Shown here one piece after another: positions 54,952 through 63,493 of a stretch of 64,000 nucleotides of DNA. Position 1 is the first letter of the stretch, and each line of letters starts with the position of its first letter. The notes below the pieces were generated by a model. That model saw only the letters and a program-made list of their open reading frames with translations, was not told the DNA's origin and searched no databases. Origin of the DNA: an uncultured Archangium sp. (GTDB taxonomy: Bacteria > Myxococcota > Myxococcia > Myxococcales > Myxococcaceae); contig CAIVGN010000187.1 in assembly GCA_903905455.1 (NCBI GenBank), positions 40,635-104,634 on the forward strand, read 5' to 3'. The position numbers and the translations under genes were made by a program.

Positions 54952-57323
54952 ATCCTCAAGGGAGCCTCGAAGTGTCGCTCGTGATCGCGCTGTGCTCGTC
55001 GCTGGTGGTGGTGGGGCTGTTGCTGGCGCTGGGCCGGGCGCGGAAGGCGCAGCGCAAGCTCGCGAACCAGGTCGACCAACTCCAGGACGCCCACGATCTC
55101 CTGCGCAGCGCCATCGACGAGAGCCCCAACGTGGTGCTGCTCAAGGACTGGGAAGGCCGCTTCCTGGTGGGCAACCGCGCCCTGGCGCAGCTCTACCGCA
55201 CCACCCCCGAGGCGTTGATCGGCAAGGACGACGGGGCCTTCAACCCGAACCAGGAGCAGGTCGAGTTCTTCAAGAAGAACGTGCAGGAGATCATGCTGGG
55301 CACCGAGACGCGGGTGGTGCTCGAAGAGTCGACCGACGTCGCCACCGGCGAGACGCACTTCTACCAGTCGATCAAGAAGCCCCTGGTCAGCAAGACGGGC
55401 GGCCGCCGCATCCTGGTGCTGGCCAACGACGTCACCGACCTCAAGCGCGCGCAGCGCCAGCTCGAGCAAAGCGAGCAGCGGCTGACCCACGTGCTGGCCG
55501 CGACCGGCGACGGCATCTGGGACTGGGACATCGCCAGCGGCCAGCTGCACAACAACCTGCGGTGGTGCGAGATCCTCGGGTACCCCCCGGGCAACCAGCA
55601 CCGCCTCGAAGACTTCTCGGACCGGCTCATCGAAGAGGAGCGCGAGGGCGTGTTCGGCGCCATCGACCGCTCCCGGTCCGGCAAGGGCCCCTACCGCCAC
55701 GAGCACCGGCTGCGCAGGCCTGATGGGACGATCATCTGGGTGCTCGACCGCGGCGACGTCGTGGAGCGCGACGGCGAGGGCAAGCCGGTGCGCATGGTGG
55801 GCAGCGTCGAAGACATCACCGAGCGCAAGGCCTCGGAGCTGGCGCTGATCGAGGCGAAGCTCCAGGCCGAGGCGGCCACCCGGGCCAAGAGCCGGTTCCT
55901 GGCGAACATGAGCCACGAGATCCGCACGCCGATGAACGGGGTGCTGGGCATGGCGCAGCTGATGAACGAGACGCCGCTGAGCGATCCGCAGAAGGACTAC
56001 GTGGGCTCGATTCTCCAGTCGGGTCGCAACCTGATGGCGATCATCAACGACGTGCTGGACTACTCGAAGATCGAGGCCGGCGCGCTCGAGCTGCAGCCCC
56101 AGGCGGTGAACCTCGGCGTGCTGCTCGACGAGGTCACGCGCATCGCGGCGCACGCCGCACGGCGCAAGGGCCTGACGCTCGAGTTCGACTACCCCGAGGC
56201 GCTGCCCCGCTCGGTGGAGGCGGACCCGGTGCGCTTGCGCCAGGTGCTCACCAACCTCGTGGGCAACGCGGTGAAGTTCACCGACCGCGGCCGGGTGAAG
56301 GTGACGGTGCGGCGCGCGGGCGAGGGGCCGTTCTCGATCTGCATCGAAGACACGGGCATCGGCATTCACCCCGAAGTGCTGCCCCGGCTGTTCTCGTCGT
56401 TCAGCCAGGCCGACGCCAGCTCCACGCGCCGCTTCGGCGGCACGGGCCTGGGCCTCGCCATCTCGCGGCGCCTGGTCGACCTGATGCGCGGCGAGATCCA
56501 CGTCACCAGCGAGCCCGGCAAGGGCAGCGCCTTCACCCTCGAGTTGCCGCTCACGGTGCTCGGGCACCAGCCGGTGGCCGCCCCGCAGGCGCTCACCCCG
56601 CCGCGCTTCGAGGGGTGCCGGGTGCTGGTGGCCGAAGACGTGGTCACCAACCAGCAGGTGGCGCAGGTGCTGCTCGATCGCGTGGGCATCGAGGTGACCA
56701 TCGTCGAGAACGGGCAGGCCGCCGTGGACGCCTGGGACCGGGGGGCCTTCGACCTCGTGCTCATGGACTGCCAGATGCCGGTGCTCGACGGCTACGAGGC
56801 CACCCGCGAGCTGCGCCGCCGGGAAGGCGAGCAGGGCCGCCCGAGGACGCCGATCATCGCGGTCACCGCCCACGCGATGCAGGACGAGCGCAAGCTCAGC
56901 TTCGAGGCGGGCATGGACGAGCACCTCGCCAAGCCGTTCTGGGCCGAGGAGCTCCACGCCCTGCTCGGGCGCTGGCTCAAGCCGACCTCGCGAACGCCGG
57001 CCCTCGACCAGCACCTCGTCGATCGCATGCGCGCGCAGCTGGGCGCCTCGTTCCCCGTGCTGGTGCGCTCGTTCATCGGCAACACCCCGGCGATGATCGA
57101 GAAGCTGGGCGCCGCAGTGAAGGAAGGGTCTGCCCCGGGCGCCACGGGCCTGGCCCACGCGCTCGCGGGGGCCGGCGCCTGCTTCGGGCTCACCCACTTC
57201 GTGCAGCTCGCGCTGGGCGTGGAACAGCAGGCCGCCGCCGGCACCCTGCCCGCGGAGGCCGATTTGCAGGCGCTGCACGCGTCGTTCAAGAACGCCTCGG
57301 GCGCGTTGAACTCGCTGTTGTGA
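54948..57323 (+). CDS. hybrid kinase PAS-PAS-HisKA-HATPase-REC-Hpt (791 aa)
   Basis: One N-terminal membrane helix (about 7-28) is followed by two PAS domains (about 48-165, with [13 protein letters not shown]; and about 185-305, with [10 protein letters not shown]). HisKA carries His323 ([15 protein letters not shown]), with [18 protein letters not shown] and GTGLGLAI boxes. The receiver has Asp607 ([16 protein letters not shown]). A C-terminal Hpt domain (about 690-790) has His737 in [13 protein letters not shown], the usual phosphotransfer site. All elements for a four-step relay are in this chain. It is the last gene of the operon. Confidence 0.94.
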   Translation: MNPQGSLEVSLVIALCSSLVVVGLLLALGRARKAQRKLANQVDQLQDAHDLLRSAIDESPNVVLLKDWEGRFLVGNRALAQLYRTTPEALIGKDDGAFNPNQEQVEFFKKNVQEIMLGTETRVVLEESTDVATGETHFYQSIKKPLVSKTGGRRILVLANDVTDLKRAQRQLEQSEQRLTHVLAATGDGIWDWDIASGQLHNNLRWCEILGYPPGNQHRLEDFSDRLIEEEREGVFGAIDRSRSGKGPYRHEHRLRRPDGTIIWVLDRGDVVERDGEGKPVRMVGSVEDITERKASELALIEAKLQAEAATRAKSRFLANMSHEIRTPMNGVLGMAQLMNETPLSDPQKDYVGSILQSGRNLMAIINDVLDYSKIEAGALELQPQAVNLGVLLDEVTRIAAHAARRKGLTLEFDYPEALPRSVEADPVRLRQVLTNLVGNAVKFTDRGRVKVTVRRAGEGPFSICIEDTGIGIHPEVLPRLFSSFSQADASSTRRFGGTGLGLAISRRLVDLMRGEIHVTSEPGKGSAFTLELPLTVLGHQPVAAPQALTPPRFEGCRVLVAEDVVTNQQVAQVLLDRVGIEVTIVENGQAAVDAWDRGAFDLVLMDCQMPVLDGYEATRELRRREGEQGRPRTPIIAVTAHAMQDERKLSFEAGMDEHLAKPFWAEELHALLGRWLKPTSRTPALDQHLVDRMRAQLGASFPVLVRSFIGNTPAMIEKLGAAVKEGSAPGATGLAHALAGAGACFGLTHFVQLALGVEQQAAAGTLPAEADLQALHASFKNASGALNSLL

Positions 57324-57434
57324 GGCCGGGTCGAGTGCGGGTGCGGGCCCGGAATGATCCGCACCTTTCGTGGCCCCGGGGGGCATGCGTCCCCTATGCT
57401 CGACCACTTCCCCGCCGTCCGGAGACGAACCCCC

Positions 57435-59318
57435 ATGGTTGGAGTCAAAGGCCCTACGCCCCGCGCGCAGCCCAGCACCCCGTCGTCGACGCAGGCTGAA
57501 CCGAAGACGTCGTCGCCCACGCCGTCCGGCGGGCCCACCCCGCAGGCCGGCTGGGGTGCCAAGCCCCGCGCCGCGACGGGCCCGAGCACCGCGCCCGCAA
57601 CGCCCTCGACCTTCAACGCCGCGAGCGTAGCTCCGAAGACCACCGCCCCGGTCGTCACCAACGCCGGGCCCCCGGGGTTGCCGAAGAACATCGACGAGGC
57701 CTTCGAGACCATGCCCTGCACCACCTCGGGCACCGCCGAGGTGCGCCGCCACGCGGACAACGTGATGGCGTGGAACATGAAGTGGGACATCGTCACCGGC
57801 GCCAAGAAGACGATGGACTTCTCGTACTTCAGCATCGAGCGCGACGCGTACGGCTTCGCGTACATGGGCGCGATGCTCGACGCGCAGATGCGCGGGGTGC
57901 AGGTCACCGGCGTCACCGACTACATGGCCAACTCGCGCGGCCATGGCTTCGTGAGCACGGGCCTGGGCGCCGACTACATGCAGGAGCTCGTGGGCTACGG
58001 CGCGAAGATCGCCATCTACGACACCATGGGCACGCGGGCCCAGTCGGTGATCCACGACGGGCTGACCTACAAGGCCATCTCGTCGGACCACGACAAGTTG
58101 AGCGTCGCCGACGTGGGGACGCCCGACGCCATGGGAGAGACCGGCGGCCGCAACGTGGCCGGCGCCTACCACCAGGACCCCAAGGACAACGCGGGCTCGT
58201 GGCGCGACGACTCGATCCAGATCAAGGGCCAGGCGACCGACGGCCTGGTGCGCGCGCTGCGCCGCGAGATGTCCGGCCCCGCGGTGACCTTCATGAAGAA
58301 GGACATCATGAACATCGACGAGCACGCCACCGAGCTGCTCGGAGCGTTCCAGCTGATGGAGAAGTGGACGAAGGGGGCCCCGCTCTCGGACGCCGACAAG
58401 GCCGCCATTCGCGCCGACCCGGCCAAGCGCGCCGCCCTCGCCACCCAGCTCGCGGACGAAGCCATGGCGGCGATCAAGACCCTGCCCAGCGCGCCCGACC
58501 GGGTGAAGAACAAGCCGCTGACCGACGGCGAAAAGAAGAACCTCCGCGCGTGGGCCACCGAGCTGGCCAACGACCTCGAGCTCAAGGGCAGCCGGCAGCG
58601 CTACGACACCCTGGGCGGCTACGAGCACGGCGAGGTGAAGATCCTCGACCAGACCGGCGCGGCTTCGGCCCCGGTCGGCATGCGCCACAACGAGATGGGG
58701 CCGGCGCTGTTCCACCTCATCCAGGGGGCGCAGAAGGAGATCGTCATCCAGAACCCCTACGTGGTGCTCACCGAAGACATGATGCAGGCCTTCGAGGCGG
58801 CCTCGAAGCGCGGGGTGCAGATCACCATCGTCACCAACAGCCCGGAGTCGACGGACAGCGCGGTCACCCAGGGCTTCTTCTTGAACGACTGGAAGAAGCT
58901 CGAGGAGCGCGTGCCCACGGCGCGCATCTTCGTGGCCACCGGCCAGCGGAAGTTCCACGCCAAGTCCTTCGTGGCCGACGGCAAGGTGAGCGGCGACACG
59001 AGCTACAACGCAGACTTGCTGTCGGGCATGGTCAACGGCGAGGTCGGCGCGGTCACCCGCTCCGAGCGCGTGGCCCAGAACCTGATGACGCAGATCTACG
59101 ACGACCTCAACGACCCGGCGAACAAGTTCCGCGAGTGGACCATTGCGCGCGACGCCAACGGCCAGGTGGTCAAGGGCGCCGACGGCCAGCCCATCGCCAC
59201 GCACGGCCCGGAGCAGGACGTCAGCCAGAAGCTCCAGCAGCGGTACAAGGTGGTGCAGTACCTGTGCGACGTGTTGACGAAGGCCGAGCTCGGCTCGCCG
59301 CTCTCGCACCCGCGCTGA
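57435..59318 (+). CDS. phospholipase D-superfamily protein with disordered N-terminus (627 aa)
   Basis: Two exact HxK(x)4D motifs are present: His219 (SDHDKLSVAD) and His508 (FHAKSFVAD), the second followed by GDTSYN. This is the HKD pair of phospholipase D/cardiolipin synthase/nuclease enzymes. Residues 1-80 are Pro/Ser/Thr/Ala-rich and disordered, with no signal peptide or membrane helix. A long helical insert (about 270-390) separates the two halves. Start ATG 57435 has GGAG 10 nt upstream; 57396 is an alternative. It follows the phosphorelay operon by 111 bp and converges on the PhoD gene. It may be a cytoplasmic lipid/nucleic-acid hydrolase or a secreted effector. Confidence 0.85.
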   Translation: MVGVKGPTPRAQPSTPSSTQAEPKTSSPTPSGGPTPQAGWGAKPRAATGPSTAPATPSTFNAASVAPKTTAPVVTNAGPPGLPKNIDEAFETMPCTTSGTAEVRRHADNVMAWNMKWDIVTGAKKTMDFSYFSIERDAYGFAYMGAMLDAQMRGVQVTGVTDYMANSRGHGFVSTGLGADYMQELVGYGAKIAIYDTMGTRAQSVIHDGLTYKAISSDHDKLSVADVGTPDAMGETGGRNVAGAYHQDPKDNAGSWRDDSIQIKGQATDGLVRALRREMSGPAVTFMKKDIMNIDEHATELLGAFQLMEKWTKGAPLSDADKAAIRADPAKRAALATQLADEAMAAIKTLPSAPDRVKNKPLTDGEKKNLRAWATELANDLELKGSRQRYDTLGGYEHGEVKILDQTGAASAPVGMRHNEMGPALFHLIQGAQKEIVIQNPYVVLTEDMMQAFEAASKRGVQITIVTNSPESTDSAVTQGFFLNDWKKLEERVPTARIFVATGQRKFHAKSFVADGKVSGDTSYNADLLSGMVNGEVGAVTRSERVAQNLMTQIYDDLNDPANKFREWTIARDANGQVVKGADGQPIATHGPEQDVSQKLQQRYKVVQYLCDVLTKAELGSPLSHPR

Positions 59319-59327
59319 AGCGCGCCG

Positions 59328-60755
59328 TCACCCGCCGAAGCGCAACACCTGGTCGAAGGTGGTGCGCCCGCTGGTCGCGCCCTGGAACACCACCCGCACC
59401 GTGTCGGCCTTCGGGTCGAGGGTGAGGGTGGTGGCGTTGGTGTCGCCGCTGGCGAAGAGGAACTGCCGCTGGGGGAAGGCGATCTCCCGGTTGGCCTCCT
59501 GGCCGGGCTCGAGCACCAGCGACAGGGGGTTGCCGTGGCCCGCGGGACCTCCGGCAATCTCCATGAAGCGGGCGTTGGGGCCTTCGCCGTCGAGGCGCAT
59601 CACGAGGCCCAGGTGAAAGTCGCCGCCGAGGAACCACACGTTCTTCACGTCGGCGGCCACGAGGTGCTCGAGCAGCTCGGAGCGCGCCGCGGGGTAGCCC
59701 TGCCAGCGGTCGGCCTGCCCGCCCCACAGCGGCGGCGGCATGGTGGTGATGGGCACCGAGCTCATCACCACCTTGAAGTGACAGGGGCTGTCGGCGAGGC
59801 CGGCCTTGAGCCAGTCCAGCTGCGCGCGCGAGAGGTACTGCGGATCCGCCGACAGGCGCGTGGACGCCCTGCGCTCGGTGCGGCTGTCCACGACGAAGAC
59901 CTCCACCGTCCGGCCCCAGCGGAAGCTGCGCCACAGCCGGCCTTCCGGCGAGAGCTCGGTGGGCAGCGACTCGAGGAAGGCCTGCCGCGCGTCGAGGAAG
60001 CGGCCGTCGGTGGCGCCGTTCACCTCGGGGTCGAAGTTGTTCCAGAAGTCGTGGTCGTCCCACGTGAGGTACGTGCCCACGGCCGGCAGGAGCGCGCGGT
60101 AGCCCTCGTCGGCGAGCGTGCCGCGCCACTTGTCCCGGAACTCCTCGAGGGCCACGGCGCCGTCGTTGTACGAGACGTCCCCGAGGTGCACGAAGAAGTC
60201 CATGGGCACCTGCGCCTGCAGCGAGAGCGCCTTGAAGGGCCCGTTGGCGAGCTTGGCGCAGCTGGTGGTGCCGAAGGTGACGGGCTCGAGCCAGTCGTCG
60301 GGGAACGCGGTGCGGAAGGCGCCGATGGCCGAGCGCACCGAGAAGTCGGGCGCGAAGAAGGCGTAGCGGTAGGTGGTGGCCGGGGCGAGCCCGCGGACCC
60401 GGGCCTTCACCGCGCCGTGGGTGGGCACGTCGAGAGCCTGCTCGGTGACCAGCGCGACCTCGGTGCTCGAGTCGAGCGGCCTCCACACGCGCAGCACCAC
60501 GCGCGGCAGCGTCGGGGCCCGGGTCACCACCAGGGCGGTCGCCTGCTCCATGGCGCCCGAGGCGACGGCCTGGGGGAACGCGGCGAGCGGCGCGGCGATG
60601 GCCTCGGGGGCGAAGGCCACGCGCGTGGCCTGGTCGAAGGCCTGGGCGTCGACGGTGGGCGGGCCCGCGTCAGGCGTCGGCGAGGGCGTCGGACAACCCA
60701 GCAGCGTCACCGACGCGCCGGCGAGGAGCACTTCACGACGGGAGGGGAGCGACAC
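59328..60755 (-). CDS. PhoD-like metallophosphatase, Tat/lipoprotein signal (475 aa)
   Basis: A GTG at 60755 starts SRREVLLAGASVTLLGC, a twin-arginine signal merged with a lipobox (Cys21). A PhoD N-terminal Ig-like domain (about 60-150) precedes the calcineurin-like phosphatase with FFVHLGDVSYND, YLTWDDHDFWNNFD and WFLGGDFHLGL, carrying metal ligands. PhoD enzymes are Ca/Fe-dependent phosphodi/monoesterases exported folded through Tat. It is probably anchored at the membrane and releases phosphate. Convergent with the PLD gene, 9 bp apart. Confidence 0.9.
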   Translation of the reverse strand: MSLPSRREVLLAGASVTLLGCPTPSPTPDAGPPTVDAQAFDQATRVAFAPEAIAAPLAAFPQAVASGAMEQATALVVTRAPTLPRVVLRVWRPLDSSTEVALVTEQALDVPTHGAVKARVRGLAPATTYRYAFFAPDFSVRSAIGAFRTAFPDDWLEPVTFGTTSCAKLANGPFKALSLQAQVPMDFFVHLGDVSYNDGAVALEEFRDKWRGTLADEGYRALLPAVGTYLTWDDHDFWNNFDPEVNGATDGRFLDARQAFLESLPTELSPEGRLWRSFRWGRTVEVFVVDSRTERRASTRLSADPQYLSRAQLDWLKAGLADSPCHFKVVMSSVPITTMPPPLWGGQADRWQGYPAARSELLEHLVAADVKNVWFLGGDFHLGLVMRLDGEGPNARFMEIAGGPAGHGNPLSLVLEPGQEANREIAFPQRQFLFASGDTNATTLTLDPKADTVRVVFQGATSGRTTFDQVLRFGG

Positions 60756-60797
60756 GGGGCAGCGATCTGCCCGGTTGCCCGCCGCGGGACAAGCGCC

Positions 60798-60887
60798 TCA
60801 GAGCAGCTGGAAGGTGACCGTGAAGGGCTGCCGGGTGGTGGGGGCCGCCAGCAACGACACGGCGAGGGTCAACGCGAGCGCACGCAT
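60798..60887 (-). CDS. possible 29-residue peptide with signal sequence, or gene remnant
   Basis: On the minus strand an ATG at 60887 reads MRALALTLAVSLLAAPTTRQ then PFTVTFQLL and a TGA. The first 15 residues look like a Sec signal. The remaining 14 are too short for a folded protein. It may be a truncated relic of a secreted protein gene upstream of the PhoD gene, or a real small peptide. No ribosome-binding site is clear. Confidence 0.3.
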   Translation of the reverse strand: MRALALTLAVSLLAAPTTRQPFTVTFQLL

Positions 60888-60934
60888 GCGCCGCACTCCA
60901 GGGCCGCCTTGGCAGCCGCGGGAGAACTACCCGC

Positions 60935-61027
60935 ATGGGCATCGACCAGCTCTACGACAGCTTCGACGAGCTCTCGGGGCGGTTCGTGCCCCTCGAGCCG
61001 CCGGGGGAATCGCTCAGCCGCCGGTGA
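60935..61027 (+). CDS. possible 30-residue acidic peptide
   Basis: An ATG at 60935 with GGAG about 12 nt upstream opens a 30-residue ORF beginning MGIDQLYDSFDELSGRF. Its end overlaps the 3' end of the convergent lipoprotein gene by 14 bp. The composition looks protein-like, and it may be a 5' remnant of a lost gene. Weak support. Confidence 0.25.
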   Translation: MGIDQLYDSFDELSGRFVPLEPPGESLSRR

Positions 61028-61628
61028 CCTCGAAGGTGGTGACCACCTGCTTGGTGCCGCAGGTGACGGTCTCGGTCGAGGTGAACGAGCTGAACGAGCC
61101 GCTCACCGGGAGCCGCACCTTGTCGCTGGTGCACTCCGCGGTGGGCGCGCTGGCGCTGAAGCCCACGCCGAGGTCGGTCGGCTCGCCGACGGTGCCGTTG
61201 TCGACGCAGGTCTCGCGGCCGTTGGCGAGCGTCTGGAAGTTGGCGACGAACTCCTGGCCGCTGAGGGCCAGCAACTGCAGGCCGGTCAGGGCCGAGATGT
61301 ACGTGTTGGCGGTGGTGGTGCACTTGGCGACGCCCTGCCCCGGCAGGTCGTCTTCGGACGACACCGTGAGCGTGCCGGCGTTGCCCTCGTAGTCCGCCTT
61401 CTGGGCCTCGAGCCCGCTGCGCGTGAGCGCGCCGGTGAACTTGCCCGTCTGGCGGTTGGGGCTCTTGGCGAGGTCCGTGTTGGTGATGGTCCAGCTGATC
61501 ACCACGTTGAGCGAAGGGGGAAAGGCGGTCTGCGTGGTGCCACCGCCGCCGCCCGTGCCCGACGAGGGAGTCGCCTCACTGCACGCGCTCAACATCCCCA
61601 CCACCAACCCCAGCATCAGCCGTTTCAT
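61014..61628 (-). CDS. predicted lipoprotein of unknown function (204 aa)
   Basis: A signal with MLSAC (Cys16) is followed by a Ser/Gly-rich tether (SSGTGGGGG) and a single beta-rich domain. The body has four Cys (VAKCTTT, RETCVDN, AECTSD, TVTCGTK) that likely form two disulphides. No family is recognised. It is upstream of the small-peptide candidate and PhoD on the same strand. Confidence 0.75.
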   Translation of the reverse strand: MKRLMLGLVVGMLSACSEATPSSGTGGGGGTTQTAFPPSLNVVISWTITNTDLAKSPNRQTGKFTGALTRSGLEAQKADYEGNAGTLTVSSEDDLPGQGVAKCTTTANTYISALTGLQLLALSGQEFVANFQTLANGRETCVDNGTVGEPTDLGVGFSASAPTAECTSDKVRLPVSGSFSSFTSTETVTCGTKQVVTTFEVTGG

Positions 61629-61690
61629 GCGTGACCCCTGTCGAGAACAACGTGGAGCGTTGGTTGTACAGCAAGAGGGCAGCGCCGCGC

Positions 61691-62479
61691 TCAGCCGTGG
61701 ACGACCTGGCCGAACTTGCGCATCCACGCGGTCTCGTCCGCGGACAGGGGGCCCTCGTCGAGGGCGGCGAGGTTCTCCTCGAGCTCCTTCAGGTTGGCGG
61801 GGCCGGTGAGCACCAGGTCCACGTGCGGACTCGAGAGGCAGAAGCGGTAACAGTCGCCCGCGGTCATCGGCGCGCCGTCCCAGCGGCCCGGCTTCTTGAG
61901 CAGCTTGCGCCACGAGGTCGCGGTGTACGCCACGACGTTCGGGTGGCGCTTCTCGAGATGCGGGAAGACGTCGCGCTCGGCCCCGGGGTGGGCGGCGTTG
62001 TAGCGGAGCATGAAGAGGTCGATGATGGAGTCCTCGGCCAACCGGCCCGCGCGCTCGCGGTCGTGAATGGACACGCCGATGGCGCGGATCTTTCCCTCGG
62101 CCTTGAGCTTCACCAACTCCTCGATGACGCCCTCGCTCCAGGCCGCGGTCTTGCCGAGCCAGTAGAGCTGGTAGACGTCGAGGTACTCCGTGCCGAGCGT
62201 CTTGAGCGCCGCCTCGCAGCCCCGGCGCACGCTGCCGCGGAAGTATCCGAAGGTGGGGCCGGTCGCGACGACGTACTTCTCGCGATCCCTCGCCAGCGCC
62301 TGCTTGAGCACGGGCACCAGGCTGCCGGTGCGGAAGCGCGTCCAGAAGAGGTAGTTCACCCCGCGCTCGAGCGCCGCGGACAGGCCCTCGGCGTTCAGCC
62401 CCATGTTCAGGGCCAGGCCGAGGCGATGCACCCGCTTGTTCACCACGCGCAGCTCACGGCTCGTGAAGTCGTCGGTCAT
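61691..62479 (-). CDS. aldo/keto-reductase-fold protein lacking the catalytic tetrad (262 aa)
   Basis: The overall pattern is that of the aldo/keto-reductase barrel: ALERGVNYLFWTRF, KYVVATGPTFGYFRG, LKTLGTEYLDVYQLYWLG, ELVKLKAEGKIRAIGVSIHD and a C-terminal SADETAWMRK helix. However the usual Asp and Tyr (in GxxxxDTAxxYG) are absent (YLFWTR), the TK Lys is Gly (ATGPT), and the His of DLYxxH is Tyr (YQLYW). It should therefore not work as a normal NADPH oxidoreductase. NADPH binding or a different chemistry is possible. Start ATG at 62479; a TATGGT hexamer ends 10 nt upstream. Confidence 0.8.
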   Translation of the reverse strand: MTDDFTSRELRVVNKRVHRLGLALNMGLNAEGLSAALERGVNYLFWTRFRTGSLVPVLKQALARDREKYVVATGPTFGYFRGSVRRGCEAALKTLGTEYLDVYQLYWLGKTAAWSEGVIEELVKLKAEGKIRAIGVSIHDRERAGRLAEDSIIDLFMLRYNAAHPGAERDVFPHLEKRHPNVVAYTATSWRKLLKKPGRWDGAPMTAGDCYRFCLSSPHVDLVLTGPANLKELEENLAALDEGPLSADETAWMRKFGQVVHG

Positions 62480-62489
62480 CACGCGAGGC

Positions 62490-62495
62490 ACCATA
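62490..62495 (-). promoter_or_regulatory. -10-like hexamer TATGGT, 10 nt before the start codon
   Basis: On the minus strand TATGGT precedes the ATG at 62479 by 10 nt, the longest spacer in the near-leaderless group. A TTGCTT 20 nt further upstream is at poor spacing for a -35 box. Confidence 0.35.
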
Positions 62496-62651
62496 CGCCT
62501 GCGCGAGAAGCGGTGAAGCAAGGCCGCGCGCGCTCGAGCTCGCGGGCCTCTCGGCCTGGGTCTCGCCGGTGGCGCTTCCTGACCCGTACCTCGTGGAGGC
62601 GCGTCGTCGGCCGTCGGTGCTACGCTCACTTCACCAACGCAGGAGCCACCC

Positions 62652-62705
62652 GTGACTGAAGGCGAGGGCACGGTCCACGGAGCGCTCGAGCAAGCCCATG
62701 GTTGA
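62652..62705 (+). CDS. possible 17-residue upstream ORF overlapping the next start
   Basis: A GTG at 62652 with AGGAG at 62641-62645 opens a 17-residue ORF (TEGEGTVHGALEQAHG) whose TGA overlaps the ATG region of the next gene (62698). It may serve in translational coupling. Alternatively a one-base frame error or frameshift separates it from the following gene and it is the true N-terminus. Confidence 0.3.
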   Translation: MTEGEGTVHGALEQAHG

Positions 62706-63060
62706 CCCTGGCGCGCGAGCGATTGCCGCGGCGTTGCTCGAGCGGTTTCTCCGCAACGAGGTGAGCAACGACGACCTCGAGGTTCACTGGCCAACGAGCC
62801 CAGACCCGGCACTCGAGCCAATTCGTCTGGCGGTGTGGACTTCCTACGACGACCTGACGGTGCACAGCGGTCCGACCAGCGCCATTCCGCTCGTCCAGCG
62901 GTGCGCTGCGTTTCTGCGCACCAACGAGGAGTACACGGGGCCAACGCCGAAGCCGTGGCTCATGCTGCTCGCCTGGCCGTTGTCACTGCTCACGCTGGGG
63001 CACAGCAACCGGCTGTTCTGGCGCGAGTTCGAGCAGCCGCGCTGGCCCTTCGCGAAGTGA
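62698..63060 (+). CDS. hypothetical protein (120 aa)
   Basis: A helical N-terminal half (ARAIAAALLERFLRNEVSNDDLE) is followed by short strands, a hydrophobic stretch (PWLMLLAWPLSLLTLG, about 88-103) that could be a membrane helix or buried core, and an aromatic tail (RLFWREFEQPRWPF). No family is recognised. Codon use is a little less GC-biased than neighbours. The upstream 17-residue ORF overlaps its start. No partner gene gives a clue. Confidence 0.55.
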   Translation: MVDPGARAIAAALLERFLRNEVSNDDLEVHWPTSPDPALEPIRLAVWTSYDDLTVHSGPTSAIPLVQRCAAFLRTNEEYTGPTPKPWLMLLAWPLSLLTLGHSNRLFWREFEQPRWPFAK

Positions 63061-63493
63061 CCGCGCTCGTCTCGCGCCACCTTCCGCTGCGACTCACTGC
63101 GCACCCGGCGCGCTGAGGGGCAACGCACCATCAGCAGCCGTGGGACCGCACAGGAGCTCACGGCGCCTCCGCACCTGCTGGATTCGGGCAGCCCCTCGGC
63201 CCGGGCGCTCCGTGACGCGGTGGACGCAGGCTTCGTGGGAGCGTGGCCTCGTCCAGCCGAAACGAGACGTCGCGAGTTCGTGGGGCACGAGCGGGTCTGG
63301 CCCCACGACGGGCAACCCTCACGCCCGCGGCCACCAACGCCGTTGCTGCCCTCGCGTCACACCACCCGCGTCGCGAACTCGGTGGCCCCAGCGGCCCCCG
63401 AGGTGCTGGGAGCACCTATGACAAAATGCAGGTCACCCCCCGGTGACCGGAATTCGGTGTTCGCGCTGACCCTTCGCGAAGTGACCCCGCGCC
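63061..63493. other. 433-bp intergenic region without a supported gene
   Basis: Both strands are open in places but the translations are Arg/Pro/Ala-rich and look non-coding. The only clear element is the hairpin at 63431-63448, read as the terminator of the MFS gene. The rest may be decayed DNA or an untranslated region. Confidence 0.6.
63431..63448 (-). terminator. rho-independent-like terminator of the MFS gene
   Basis: GGTCACC and GGTGACC form a perfect 7-bp stem around a 4-nt loop. On the minus strand it lies 45 nt past the MFS stop codon and is followed by TGCATTTTGT, a short T-rich stretch, as expected for an intrinsic terminator. Confidence 0.55.
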
